Source of the DNA: Flavobacterium sp. NRK1
Lineage (GTDB): Bacteria; Bacteroidota; Bacteroidia; Flavobacteriales; Flavobacteriaceae
Reading direction: 5' to 3'
Assembly (NCBI RefSeq): GCF_024054175.1
Contig: NZ_JAMXLA010000001.1
Coordinates: 989,341-1,053,340, forward strand
DNA length: 64,000 nucleotides
Shown here: in pieces, positions 24,755 to 34,151 of the stretch
Numbering within the stretch: the stretch's first letter is position 1
How the letters are laid out: every line of letters starts with the position of its first letter
The notes under the pieces: model-generated
Database searches by the model: none
What the model saw: only the letters and a program-made list of their open reading frames with translations
Told to the model about the DNA's origin: nothing
Program-made: the position numbers and the translations under genes

Positions 24755-27700
24755 ATGATTAAAAAAATACTTACCCTTTTTTTATTAATTAGTTCTTTTC
24801 TTTTAAATGCGCAGTCTCAAACAGTAAATTTTGTTACTGCAGGTGGCTCTCTTGATTACACTAACCAACCTATATCCACATCATCACAATCATCACATTC
24901 TCAAACCATTTATTACCCTTACGATTTACAATTTACAGGTACAATAAACTCATTAACTTATTTTTTAATATTTAATGTTTCTTTGGAAGGTTCTAGCATC
25001 TGGAATGTTAGATTAGGAATGACTACCCAGGAAGAATTTTCAGAAAATGACGGTTTTATTCCTCAGTCAGAATTGACTCAGGTAGTAACAAACGGAACTA
25101 TAACCGTGAGCGGCACTGAAGTAACAATAAATTTCACAGAACCTTTTGAGTATGACGGTCAAAGCAACCTGGTAATAGACGTAGAAGAAGTCGAACCAGG
25201 AAACACAACCAGCAATCTTGCAGGTTTTGTAGGTGTGGAAAATTTTGGCAATCCTCCTACGCGGTCTATAATGAGCTTTAGCGGTGGAGGCGTAGTTAAG
25301 GAAAATTCATTTGCTAAAGTAAAGTTTGGCGGTAACCTTGAAAAATGCCTGCCGATGCATACTGTTAACTTTACCGACCTGTCTGCAACCTCAGTATATG
25401 CGGAATGGGCAAACCCCGATAACATACCTGCTTTCAGATATAATGTAAGTTTATATGGAGAACCAATACCTGAAACTTATGATATAATCTCGGACAGTAA
25501 TGTTACCATGAGTGAACTCACACCTGCAACATACTATAATTTAAACCGAAAGGCAGACTGTGATGTAGCTTACACTAATTTCAGTATACAAAGATTTGTT
25601 ACGAGGCCTTTGGACTTAACAGTACCCAGTCTGATAACTTTTGACGAAGAAAACACTCATAACTATCTACTCCCTATATTTTATAAAGGCAGTGTTTCGG
25701 TATCTCCTTATGCAGCGGCTGATAGTTCTGAAAATGGAATGTTATTTTCAGCTCCTTCAAATTATTTGATAACAAACACCTGGAGTTATGACGGAGACCC
25801 TTTTGAAAGTAATCCAAGTTTTATAACCAACTCTGTTTTTAGTATAGATCTTACCAATTATACAGGAAATCCCGCTTTTAAATTTGATCTTAAACAAAAA
25901 ACAGATTCTAAACTGAGATTAAGGATAGATGGCTTTCTGGATGATTTTGTGTATTCTGCTAATCCGGATAATGACGATTTCCAAACAGTTGTTGTTGACC
26001 TGTCTGAAAAAACAGGAAAAAAATTTGACATTGTGATGGAGCATGTAGGTCGACGTACACCTGCCGATGCACCTACACAAAACTGCGCTTTTATAGATAA
26101 CGTAAAACTTGAGGAAGCATGTGGAAGCCTTGCAGATATAACAGCCATTGCGGGCACGTACAATATAACTGTTGACTGGACTAGTGAGGGAACAGAATGG
26201 GAAGTTATACATGTACTTCATGGTGAAACCCCTCCAAATTCCGGAACACTGGTGACAGAAAAGCCTTATACCCTGTCAGACCTCTTACCCGCAACCGCTT
26301 ATGATATATATGTAAGACAGCATTGTGAAACTGAAACATCTCCCTGGCATAAAATTTATGCCTCTACAGATCCTTTAATTATACAGGTTCCTCATGAGGA
26401 AATTTGCAGCAGCATTACAGAATATATTTCACCACAATATAATAATAGCTCTGCTATTAATTTTTATAACAACAGCCATATTATACTGAATCAGAGGGAA
26501 AAGGGAGATATATGGATAGGTGATAACACTGCTACTGAAGCGGAAGTTTGGAATGATAATAAAGAATTTACAACGGGATTAAAATTAAAAGTTAACGCCG
26601 CCAACCTGCTTAACCTACAAATGGTTATAAGAATGAAACAACAGTATTTCTATTCTGCCCAGTCTTCATGGTTTAGAATAACTGTAAACGGTGTTCAGTA
26701 TGGATCAAGCAGAAATCCTACTCAAATTACTAACGAACCATTTATTAACCTTACATATGATTTATCAGAATTTGTTGGGGAAGTACTCTATATAACCCTT
26801 GAGCACTGTGGCAGACGAGGCCAGAGCTTTAGTAATTCCTCTGCAATGGATGCAACGCGAATAGATAATATCTTGTTTACCGGAGATGAAGATCCTGATG
26901 CCATTTGTGCTATTACGCCTCCTGTCCTTCAGGATATAACCGACAGTTGCCAGATAGAGTTAGAAGATATTAGTGTTCCGACAGTTACTGACAATTGTGG
27001 AAATTTAATAACCCCGGTTACAGACGAAAGTATTTTCCCGATTACACAGCAGGGCACAACAACAATTACATGGGAATATAGCAATGAAGATCAGAATATA
27101 ACCCAAACCCAAAATATTATTATTCAGGGAATAGCTCCCGTACCCGATATTGCCACCCTGCCGGACTTTACTACGCAATGCGAAGTACAATATGGAAATA
27201 TAAATCCTCCTACAGCCACCGACAGTTGTGGCAATATATTAGAAGGTACTACTACTGCATCATTTCCAATTATAGAACAGGGAACAACTGAAATTACATG
27301 GTTATTTACAGACGCTAATGGGATGTCTGTCAGTCAACAACAAAATATAGTTATTGAAGACACCGAAGCACCTGAGCCTGAAAATGCGACATTACCGGAT
27401 ATTACAGCGCAGTGTTCTGTTGCTTTAAATGATATAACCCTACCTTTTGCTTTTGATTGTGCTGGCCCCACTGTTGGAACTACATCTGCACAATTTCCTA
27501 TAACCGAGTCAGGAAGTACTGTAATCACATGGACGTTTAACGATGGCCGTGGGAATATATCATATCAGAACCAAAACATAATTATTGATGATACGCAGGC
27601 ACCAATACCTGTATTGGCAGTATTGCCTGATATTACGGCTCAATGTATTATAAATTCGGAAGATATAATAGTTCCTGAAGCAATTGACAACTGTTCTTCT

Positions 27701-28576
27701 GTTATTGTTAATACATCTGCACAATTCCCAATAGATACACAAGGCACAACTGTAATTACCTGGATGTATGAAGATGCTAGTGGAAACACAAGCTCACAAA
27801 CCCAAAACATAATTATTGATGATACACAGGCACCAATACCTGTATTGGCAGTATTGCCTGACATTACAGCTCAATGTATTGTAAATTCGGATGATATAAT
27901 ACTTCCTGAAGCAATTGACAACTGTTCTTTAGTTAATGTTAGTACATCTGCACAATTCCCAATAGACACACAAGGCACAACTATAATTACCTGGATATAT
28001 GAAGATGCTAGTGGAAATACAAGTTCACAAACCCAAAACATAGTTATTAATGATACTGAGCCACCAACCATAATTTTACAGGATTTTACAGGAAATTTGG
28101 ATGAAGACGGAATACTTGTATTAAATATAGAAGATCTTGATAATGGCAGTTATGACGATTGTTCTGTTATAACATGGAATATTATTCCCGATTCATTTAA
28201 TTGCGATAATTTGGGAGAGCAGGTCGCAATAATTACAGCAACAGATTCTAATGGAAATGTTTCTACCGGTACGGCTGTGATAACAGTGACAGATACAAAC
28301 AATTCTTGTGATGTTACAGCTTCTGAAAAATGGAGTGCCCATAAGATAAAAGTATTTCCTAACCCGGTGAAAGATATGTTATATATATCCTCCGAAATTC
28401 AGATAAATAATATCCAGATATTTTCAGTTACCGGACAGCAAGTTTATAATGAGAAGAGTACCGTAACTAATGGTAGTATTTACAGCATATCTTTATCCGG
28501 GTTAGCATCGGGGATCTACATTATAAATATCAGATCTGATAAAGGCACGCTTCTTAAGAAAATCATTAAATTTTAA
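24755..28576 (+). CDS. T9SS-secreted multidomain protein with HYR repeats
   Basis: The 1273-aa protein has a signal peptide (1-19, ending SFLLNA) and two fibronectin-III-like/jelly-roll regions in the N-terminal half (about 205-275 and 455-540). About five 77-residue HYR-type repeats (about 716-1100) follow, each with the pattern LPDITAQC...DNC...TSAQFPI...GTTxITW. The C-terminus is a type A type IX secretion sorting domain (VFPNPVKDMLYISS ... LASGIYIINIRSDKGT), so it is exported and probably anchored at or released from the cell surface. The repeats suggest adhesion. The nearby nonsense-interrupted gene at 28645 reads in the same direction. Confidence 0.85.
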   Translation: MIKKILTLFLLISSFLLNAQSQTVNFVTAGGSLDYTNQPISTSSQSSHSQTIYYPYDLQFTGTINSLTYFLIFNVSLEGSSIWNVRLGMTTQEEFSENDGFIPQSELTQVVTNGTITVSGTEVTINFTEPFEYDGQSNLVIDVEEVEPGNTTSNLAGFVGVENFGNPPTRSIMSFSGGGVVKENSFAKVKFGGNLEKCLPMHTVNFTDLSATSVYAEWANPDNIPAFRYNVSLYGEPIPETYDIISDSNVTMSELTPATYYNLNRKADCDVAYTNFSIQRFVTRPLDLTVPSLITFDEENTHNYLLPIFYKGSVSVSPYAAADSSENGMLFSAPSNYLITNTWSYDGDPFESNPSFITNSVFSIDLTNYTGNPAFKFDLKQKTDSKLRLRIDGFLDDFVYSANPDNDDFQTVVVDLSEKTGKKFDIVMEHVGRRTPADAPTQNCAFIDNVKLEEACGSLADITAIAGTYNITVDWTSEGTEWEVIHVLHGETPPNSGTLVTEKPYTLSDLLPATAYDIYVRQHCETETSPWHKIYASTDPLIIQVPHEEICSSITEYISPQYNNSSAINFYNNSHIILNQREKGDIWIGDNTATEAEVWNDNKEFTTGLKLKVNAANLLNLQMVIRMKQQYFYSAQSSWFRITVNGVQYGSSRNPTQITNEPFINLTYDLSEFVGEVLYITLEHCGRRGQSFSNSSAMDATRIDNILFTGDEDPDAICAITPPVLQDITDSCQIELEDISVPTVTDNCGNLITPVTDESIFPITQQGTTTITWEYSNEDQNITQTQNIIIQGIAPVPDIATLPDFTTQCEVQYGNINPPTATDSCGNILEGTTTASFPIIEQGTTEITWLFTDANGMSVSQQQNIVIEDTEAPEPENATLPDITAQCSVALNDITLPFAFDCAGPTVGTTSAQFPITESGSTVITWTFNDGRGNISYQNQNIIIDDTQAPIPVLAVLPDITAQCIINSEDIIVPEAIDNCSSVIVNTSAQFPIDTQGTTVITWMYEDASGNTSSQTQNIIIDDTQAPIPVLAVLPDITAQCIVNSDDIILPEAIDNCSLVNVSTSAQFPIDTQGTTIITWIYEDASGNTSSQTQNIVINDTEPPTIILQDFTGNLDEDGILVLNIEDLDNGSYDDCSVITWNIIPDSFNCDNLGEQVAIITATDSNGNVSTGTAVITVTDTNNSCDVTASEKWSAHKIKVFPNPVKDMLYISSEIQINNIQIFSVTGQQVYNEKSTVTNGSIYSISLSGLASGIYIINIRSDKGTLLKKIIKF
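26900..28054 (+). repeat. 231-bp (77-aa) tandem HYR-coding repeats
   Basis: Five units with an exact 231-bp period start near 26900, 27131, 27362, 27593 and 27824. The last two complete units (27593-27823 and 27824-28054) are nearly identical at DNA level, which implies recent duplication; the older units share only protein motifs. Confidence 0.8.
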
Positions 28577-28644
28577 AATCAAAAATTCCTGTTTCCGGAA
28601 ACCTTACGCTACCAAATTTAATAACCGGAACTTCAAATAAACTC

Positions 28645-29244
28645 ATGAAGAAGCTTTTGTTCACTTTAGTATTTATTATTTCACTTTCTGTATTTGCACA
28701 AAAGAAAAAACCATCACAACATATAAAGGTTGAAAACAATTCAACTCTGCAAACTTTTTTAGAGGAAAACGATGTTCCTATTAATGTAAAAGATTTAGCT
28801 ACATTGGATTATCTTGGTTCCTGGATAGAATTTAATAATAACGATTTTTTGCAAGTTCCAAGTGCCTATTTCTTTAATAGAGAAGGCTACAGGACTGCCA
28901 AAAAATTTGTTGGTGAAAGATGCTCACAGACCATAAAAGGAATGGAAAAAATAGATTCTTATAAAGTTGACAAAGATGAGAATATAAACGACTGGGTTAG
29001 TAAATACATGGCCTTCCCTTTTGCTTCAGAACCCATTTTTGGAGAACCTTAAGATGCTTATGTGATTATTTTTTATTGCAAATGTCTGGAGGAATTTGAT
29101 GATGTTAATGCAACCGCCTTTAGATGGTATAAATCTCTTATAAACAATGATAAGGTAAAGGTTAAAGCCATTCTATTAAATCTTGATATACAAGAAAGTT
29201 GGAATATTACCGACGAACAAAAGAAAGCAATAGGAATAGAATAA
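28645..29244 (+). pseudogene. Thioredoxin-like exported protein interrupted by in-frame TAA
   Basis: The first frame (135 aa to 29052) has a signal peptide MKKLLFTLVFIISLSVFAQ and ends PIFGEP. Directly after the TAA, the same frame continues for 63 codons to 29244 with DAYVIIFYCKCLEEFDDVNA and VKAILLNLDIQESW, a typical thioredoxin-fold beta-strand/cysteine segment with CKC in the redox position. The join has no frameshift, only a single stop. The most likely reading is a gene of about 199 codons with a recent nonsense mutation, or a truncated product. A sequencing error or read-through cannot be excluded. Confidence 0.65.
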
Positions 29245-29270
29245 AAAAAGGGTAGCAATTAAAGCTACCC
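29243..29270 (-). terminator. dusB terminator
   Basis: GGGTAGC-7 nt-GCTACCC hairpin followed on the minus strand by a run of T, directly downstream of the dusB stop. Confidence 0.7.
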
Positions 29271-29296
29271 TCATCTATTTACTATAAACTTATGTT

Positions 29297-30298
29297 TTAC
29301 ACAGGCCTGTAATCTGCAAATCTTTCCAGCACCTGATCAAGTACAGCATATACATCGGCAGAATCATCATGGGTAACCATTCGCTGTCTGTATTCTTTAA
29401 AGTTAGGAATGCCTTTAAAATAATTGGTATAGTGGCGGCGGGTTTCAAAAACACCCACACGCTCACCTTTCCATTCTATAGCCCATTTAAGATGATTACG
29501 CGCAGCTTCTACCCTGTCTTCAAGCGTTGGTGCAGCCAAATGTTCACCGGTTTCAAAAAAGTGTTTTATTTCATTAAATATCCACGGATAACCAATAGCC
29601 GCACGGCCGATCATTATACCGTCTATTCCGTATTCATTTTTATAGTGCAGTGCCTTTTCAGGACTATCGATATCACCATTGCCAAAAATTGGGATGTTTA
29701 AACGCGGATTATTTTTCACACGGGCAATGTGGCTCCAGTCGGCTTCACCTTTATACATCTGCGCACGGGTACGCCCGTGAATAGTAAGCGCTTTAATACC
29801 TACATCCTGTAATCTTTCGGCAACCTCATCTATATTTATTGAATCTTCGTCCCAGCCCAGCCTTGTTTTTACTGTAACAGGTAAAGAAGTACTGTTTACT
29901 ACTGCTTTGGTAAGGCGTACCATAAGATCTATATCTTTAAGCACTCCTGCCCCGGCACCTTTGCATACTACTTTTTTTACCGGACAGCCAAAATTTATAT
30001 CTACAATATCAGGATTTACAGCTTCAACTATTTTTGCCGAAAGTGCCATAGCCTCTTCATCTCCACCAAATATCTGTATTCCTACGGGACGTTCGTAATC
30101 AAATATATCCAGTTTCTGTCGGCTTTTCATAGCATCACGTATCAAACCTTCAGACGAAATAAATTCGCTGTACATAAGGTCGGCACCATGTGCTTTACAT
30201 AGCCTTCGGAAAGGAGGATCGCTCACATCTTCCATAGGCGCCAGCAACAACGGAAACTCAGGCAGTTCTATATTGCCAATCTTTACCATTTTCTTCAT
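29297..30298 (-). CDS. dusB: tRNA-dihydrouridine synthase
   Basis: The 333-aa product (from the ATG at 30298; an upstream TTG frame was rejected) has the Dus family TIM-barrel motifs: LLLAPMEDVSDPPFRRLCK, NPDIVDINFGCPVKKVVCKG with the catalytic cysteine, TVKTRLGWDED, and IPIFGNGDIDS with GIDGIMIGRAAIG binding FMN. It reduces specific uridines in tRNA to dihydrouridine. Length fits DusB. A TAATTTTG box lies 6 nt before the start. Confidence 0.9.
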   Translation of the reverse strand: MKKMVKIGNIELPEFPLLLAPMEDVSDPPFRRLCKAHGADLMYSEFISSEGLIRDAMKSRQKLDIFDYERPVGIQIFGGDEEAMALSAKIVEAVNPDIVDINFGCPVKKVVCKGAGAGVLKDIDLMVRLTKAVVNSTSLPVTVKTRLGWDEDSINIDEVAERLQDVGIKALTIHGRTRAQMYKGEADWSHIARVKNNPRLNIPIFGNGDIDSPEKALHYKNEYGIDGIMIGRAAIGYPWIFNEIKHFFETGEHLAAPTLEDRVEAARNHLKWAIEWKGERVGVFETRRHYTNYFKGIPNFKEYRQRMVTHDDSADVYAVLDQVLERFADYRPV

Positions 30299-30304
30299 TT
30301 TGTG

Positions 30305-30312
30305 CAAAATTA
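30305..30312 (-). promoter_or_regulatory. dusB promoter -7 element
   Basis: On the minus strand TAATTTTG, matching TAnnTTTG, ends 6 nt before the dusB ATG. Confidence 0.5.
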
Positions 30313-30461
30313 CAATAATTTAAATAAATTATAGAAACGCCTTAATCTCATCATGGTACAAAAAAGAGCCAAATAACATATGTAAATTTCATTATAGAAA
30401 TTTTATATGCCTGCATAGAAAACAAGAATAGCAAAACCTGATTTTCGCCAAATTGACATCA

Positions 30462-30469
30462 TATCTTTG
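30462..30469 (+). promoter_or_regulatory. Promoter -7 element of candidate small RNA 1
   Basis: TATCTTTG matches TAnnTTTG exactly. The upstream -33 region (TTTTCG, 30442-30447) is only a partial match. Confidence 0.45.
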
Positions 30470-30474
30470 TAGTG

Positions 30475-30600
30475 TTAAAACATACAATATACATTTAACT
30501 GCCGCCCCCACCGGTTAAATATAAATGATATTGATAATTTTAGATTGGTTGATTGGTTATGAATGGTGCGTAAAGAAATCTTTATGCACTTTTCTTTTTA
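30475..30600 (+). ncRNA. Candidate small RNA with C-rich loop
   Basis: A TAnnTTTG box is followed by a hairpin with a 9-bp stem (ATTTAACTG with CGGTTAAAT, one wobble) and the 10-nt loop CCGCCCCCAC (30493-30520). An intrinsic terminator follows: an 11-bp stem GTGCGTAAAGA/TCTTTATGCAC and a T-rich tail (30566-30600). Promoter, exposed C-rich loop and terminator within about 125 nt, with no open frame, suggest a base-pairing regulatory RNA. No known family recognised. Confidence 0.45.
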
Positions 30601-30831
30601 CTGTGATTGTACAATTTCGTGAAAAAATAGCTACTCAGCTTTTTTTCAAAATAAAATGTAAATTTTTTCTGATTTGAAGTTCTTTAAAAAACACACAAAA
30701 TTAAGATTATCAATAAATTATAATTGCAAATCTTACAACTACAACGTTGTAGGGCAGTATTTTGGTTATGATCAAAAAAATAACCCTGAAAAAACATTTT
30801 TGAATACTTTTTTGCTTTTCCTTTGCATAAA

Positions 30832-30973
30832 TTTTTTAATAAATATTTAACATTGTGTTATTAGCTGTCCCCCACTGGTAACCCGATAAAATTAATTGCT
30901 GTAAATAGAATTATAGCTATTATCTAAAGCAAAAAAACAGCGTACGATGCCCCCCAACGAACGCTGTTTTTTT
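30832..30973 (+). ncRNA. Second candidate small RNA with C-rich segments
   Basis: The unit ends in a 13-bp hairpin (AAAAAAACAGCGT with ACGCTGTTTTTTT, 30931-30973) whose 17-nt loop contains six consecutive C; a further CCCCCAC occurs at 30869-30875. The weak promoter-like TTCCTTTG lies upstream (about 30817-30824). It terminates before the lepA promoter. The 5' end is uncertain. Confidence 0.35.
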
Positions 30974-30988
30974 ATTTACCGCTACCGT

Positions 30989-31018
30989 TTGCAACTCGCT
31001 AAGTTTAAACTATATTTG
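30989..31018 (+). promoter_or_regulatory. lepA promoter
   Basis: TTG (30989-30991), 19-bp spacer and TATATTTG (31011-31018) match the Bacteroidota consensus exactly. Transcription would start near 31025, giving a leader of about 115 nt. Confidence 0.65.
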
Positions 31019-31140
31019 CCGATTAAATTTGCTACCTTTACGTGTAATGCGTTAAGGATTGATGCAATGTGCCTTACACCGTTAAAGCCACACCTGAAAC
31101 GCACCGTAAGGGCACGCCCAAAAATTGATAACAGACGAAG

Positions 31141-32937
31141 ATGAAGCATATTAGAAATTTTTGCATTATTGCCCACATAGACCACGGTAAAAGTACCCTG
31201 GCAGACAGGCTGCTTGATGCCACACAAACCGTAACTGCCCGCGAACAGCAGGCTCAGCTGCTGGATAACATGGATCTGGAGCGCGAACGTGGTATTACTA
31301 TTAAGAGCCATGCCATACAAATGGAGTACACCTATAAAGGCGAACAGTATATACTTAACCTTATTGACACTCCGGGGCACGTAGATTTCTCGTATGAGGT
31401 ATCCCGTTCTATTGCTGCATGCGAAGGGGCACTGCTTATTGTAGATGCTGCACAAAGCATTCAGGCACAAACCATAAGCAACCTGTATCTTGCGTTAGAA
31501 AACGACCTGGAAATTATTCCTGTACTAAATAAAATAGATTTACCGAGTGCAAACCCGGAGGAAGTAAGTGACGATATTGTAGATCTGTTAGGCTGTAAAC
31601 TGGAAGACATTATACCTGCCAGTGGTAAAACAGGCCTTGGTGTAGATAAAATACTTGAAGCCATTATAGAGCGTATTCCTGCTCCTAAAGGAGATCCGGA
31701 TGAACCGTTACAGGCTTTAATATTCGATTCTGTATATAACCCGTTCCGTGGTATTGAGGTTATATTCAGGGTTATAAACGGTGCAATTACCAAAGGCCAG
31801 AAAATTAAATTTATGGCTACAGGCAAAGAATATTTTGCCGACGAAATTGGTACGCTTAAACTAAATCAGGTACCTAAAACAACAGTTAGCGCAGGTGATG
31901 TTGGCTACCTTATATCGGGTATTAAAGAAGCACGTGAGGTAAAAGTGGGTGATACTATTACCGATGCCAAAACGCCTACCACAAACATGATTGCCGGTTT
32001 TGAAAACGTAAAACCAATGGTATTTGCAGGTATTTATCCTGTAGATACTGAAGATTACGAAGAACTGCGTAACTCTATGGAGAAATTACAGCTTAATGAT
32101 GCTTCGCTTGTGTTTACGGCAGAAAGCTCTGCGGCACTTGGTTTTGGTTTCCGTTGCGGCTTCTTGGGAATGCTGCACATGGAAATTATTCAGGAGCGCC
32201 TTGAGCGCGAGTTTGACATGACAGTTATTACTACTGTACCCAACGTGTCTTACCTTGCCTACACCAAAAAAGAGCCTACAAAACCAATTGTAGTAAACAA
32301 CCCGTCTGACTTACCGGAGCCTTCTAAACTTGATCACGTAGAAGAGCCTTATATTAAAGCTACCATAATTACAAAGTCTGACTTTGTTGGTAACGTAATG
32401 AGTCTTTGTATTGAAAAACGTGGTTTGATTACAAACCAGACGTATCTTACCACAGAACGTGTAGAGCTTAACTTTGATATGCCGCTTGCCGAGATCGTAT
32501 TCGATTTTTATGACAGGCTTAAAACGGTATCTAAAGGATATGCTTCATTTGACTACACTCCTATCGGCATGCGCACATCAAAACTTGTTAGACTTGACGT
32601 TTTGCTTAACGGACAGCCCGTAGATGCATTGTCTGCGCTTATCCACGAAGACAACGCCTACAACATTGGTAAAAAAATGTGTGAGAAGCTGAAAGAACTT
32701 ATACCACGCCAGCAGTTTGATATTCCTATTCAGGCAGCTATCGGGGTTAAAGTAATTTCGCGTGAAACTGTTAAGGCACTTCGTAAAGACGTTACCGCAA
32801 AATGTTACGGTGGGGATATTTCCCGTAAGCGTAAACTTCTTGAAAAACAGAAGAAAGGTAAAAAACGTATGCGTCAGGTAGGTAATGTAGAGATTCCGCA
32901 GGAAGCATTTATGGCGGTATTGAAACTGAATGACTAG
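31141..32937 (+). CDS. lepA: Elongation factor 4 (LepA)
   Basis: The 598-aa GTPase has G1 [10 protein letters not shown]3 DTPGH and G4 NKID, and the LepA-specific C-terminal region ending [20 protein letters not shown]. The start [20 protein letters not shown] matches family usage. EF4 binds post- or pre-translocation ribosomes and affects initiation/back-translocation under stress. The gene has its own consensus promoter and a terminator at 32966-32997; codon use is richer in GC than the flanking spacers. Confidence 0.95.
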   Translation: MKHIRNFCIIAHIDHGKSTLADRLLDATQTVTAREQQAQLLDNMDLERERGITIKSHAIQMEYTYKGEQYILNLIDTPGHVDFSYEVSRSIAACEGALLIVDAAQSIQAQTISNLYLALENDLEIIPVLNKIDLPSANPEEVSDDIVDLLGCKLEDIIPASGKTGLGVDKILEAIIERIPAPKGDPDEPLQALIFDSVYNPFRGIEVIFRVINGAITKGQKIKFMATGKEYFADEIGTLKLNQVPKTTVSAGDVGYLISGIKEAREVKVGDTITDAKTPTTNMIAGFENVKPMVFAGIYPVDTEDYEELRNSMEKLQLNDASLVFTAESSAALGFGFRCGFLGMLHMEIIQERLEREFDMTVITTVPNVSYLAYTKKEPTKPIVVNNPSDLPEPSKLDHVEEPYIKATIITKSDFVGNVMSLCIEKRGLITNQTYLTTERVELNFDMPLAEIVFDFYDRLKTVSKGYASFDYTPIGMRTSKLVRLDVLLNGQPVDALSALIHEDNAYNIGKKMCEKLKELIPRQQFDIPIQAAIGVKVISRETVKALRKDVTAKCYGGDISRKRKLLEKQKKGKKRMRQVGNVEIPQEAFMAVLKLND

Positions 32938-32965
32938 ATATCAGTATTGAGAATTGAGATAGTAG

Positions 32966-32997
32966 AACCCGGTACTTATGTGTCGGGTTTTTTTGTT
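32966..32997 (+). terminator. lepA terminator
   Basis: AACCCG-12 nt-CGGGTT hairpin followed by a T run, 28 nt after the lepA stop. Confidence 0.7.
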
Positions 32998-33082
32998 ATT
33001 TAAAATAAAGCAAGCCCCTCATAGTAAGCCCTCACAGAAATCCGATTAAGATTTTCTTAACTTTTAAATTAACAAATATATT

Positions 33083-33090
33083 TATATTTG
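33083..33090 (+). promoter_or_regulatory. Promoter -7 element of first response regulator gene
   Basis: TATATTTG, 19 nt before the ATG at 33110. Confidence 0.45.
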
Positions 33091-33109
33091 TATTTTAAAT
33101 AAATTCTTT

Positions 33110-33532
33110 ATGAAGAAAGACGGACAGATTATTATAATCGAAGATGACAAGGAAGATGGGGAAATACTAAAAGAAGTAATTGACGATCTGGGATACAATA
33201 ATGAGGTTATAATACTGCCTGACAGCACACTTGTAATGGAATTTTTGCAGAAACCTGAAATCACGCCCTTTCTTATATTTTCAGACATCAATATGCCAAA
33301 AATGAGCGGTTACGAATTGCGTGACCTGGTACTTGCAGACCCTAACCTGCATGATAAAACAGTTCCTTATATCTTTTTTAGCACGGCAAGCGACCCCGAT
33401 ACTATAAAAACTGCTTATAAAAAAGCGGCTCAGGGCTTCTTTACCAAAATTACCGATTATAACGAGTACAAAGACGTGATAAAAAAAATAATTGAATACT
33501 GGAAAGCTGCTAAAGTGCCTGATAAAGAATAA
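33110..33532 (+). CDS. Receiver-only response regulator
   Basis: The 140-aa protein is a single REC domain: acidic pocket EDDKED (11-16), phosphoacceptor D59 in FSDINMPKM, and a T/S-loop TAS and lysine in FFTKI. There is no output domain, as in CheY-like and Rcp1-like regulators that act on partners. It is a tandem paralogue of the next gene, each with its own promoter and separated by a terminator. Cognate kinase is not nearby. Confidence 0.85.
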   Translation: MKKDGQIIIIEDDKEDGEILKEVIDDLGYNNEVIILPDSTLVMEFLQKPEITPFLIFSDINMPKMSGYELRDLVLADPNLHDKTVPYIFFSTASDPDTIKTAYKKAAQGFFTKITDYNEYKDVIKKIIEYWKAAKVPDKE

Positions 33533-33553
33533 TCAGTAACCAAATGTAACATG

Positions 33554-33577
33554 AATCCCTCACTTGAGGGATTTTTT
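33554..33577 (+). terminator. Terminator between the two response regulator genes
   Basis: AATCCCTC-ACTT-GAGGGATT stem followed by TTTT; 22 nt after the first stop. Confidence 0.75.
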
Positions 33578-33623
33578 ATGTTATAGAAAGGCTAATATTC
33601 TCCCGTATAATCACGATTCGCAA

Positions 33624-33631
33624 TACATTTG
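33624..33631 (+). promoter_or_regulatory. Promoter -7 element of second response regulator gene
   Basis: TACATTTG, 20 nt before the ATG at 33652. Confidence 0.5.
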
Positions 33632-33651
33632 CAGTTGGAAAAACTGCTATC

Positions 33652-34074
33652 ATGAAAAAGACCGGACAGATTATTATTATTGATGATGATGAAGACGACA
33701 GGCTGATATTTGAAGAGATACTTAAAAGCCTGAATCTGCCAAACGAAATTATACTTTTAAGCGACAGTACCGAAGTTATCCCCTTTTTGCAACAGGAACA
33801 TATTAAGCCTTTTATGGTAATATCTGATATTAATATGCCTAAAATGAACGGTTTTGAACTTCGTGATGAAATACTGAAAGATGAAATGCTTACCGAAAAA
33901 ACCCTTCCCTTTATATTTTTTACTACCGTGGGAAGCGGCTATACTGTAGAAGAAGCTTTTAAACGCTCCATACATGGGTACTTTCATAAAACAAGCGATA
34001 TGCAGCGCCTCACGGAAACATTAAAGGAAATTGTAGATTACTGGTGTGATGCCGTAGTGCCTGAGATAGAGTAA
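33652..34074 (+). CDS. Receiver-only response regulator (tandem paralogue)
   Basis: The 140-aa REC domain has the acidic pocket DDDEDD (11-16), D59 in ISDINMPKM and a switch lysine in GYFHKTSD. It is the same length as the neighbour at 33110 and shares the segment DINMPKM-G-ELRD, so the pair arose by duplication and diverged. Independent promoter and terminator between them indicate separate expression. It probably acts by protein-protein contact with an unknown partner. Confidence 0.85.
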   Translation: MKKTGQIIIIDDDEDDRLIFEEILKSLNLPNEIILLSDSTEVIPFLQQEHIKPFMVISDINMPKMNGFELRDEILKDEMLTEKTLPFIFFTTVGSGYTVEEAFKRSIHGYFHKTSDMQRLTETLKEIVDYWCDAVVPEIE

Positions 34075-34107
34075 GTATTGCTTACTGCTTTATAAACTTC
34101 TAAATCG

Positions 34108-34115
34108 TACCTTTG
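34108..34115 (+). promoter_or_regulatory. thiL promoter -7 element
   Basis: TACCTTTG, 36 nt before the thiL ATG. Confidence 0.45.
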
Positions 34116-34151
34116 CAGCTTTGTAATTGAGCAATTAAGAATTTAGAAGAA

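Larger units (their letters stand above)
30308..31140. other. 833-bp intergenic region between dusB and lepA
   Basis: This long gap holds the dusB promoter, two candidate small RNA units with C-rich loops (30475-30600 and about 30832-30973), and the lepA promoter (30989-31018). Short open frames in it have no coding look and overlap these elements. Confidence 0.6.

Noticed and set aside
26900..28054. Regular 231-bp repeats as possible CRISPR-like array
   Set aside because: They are in-frame coding repeats of HYR domains; no short repeat-spacer structure and no cas genes.
30947..31144. Short frames overlapping the small-RNA hairpin and lepA promoter
   Set aside because: They cross a terminator and promoter and have no protein-like pattern.
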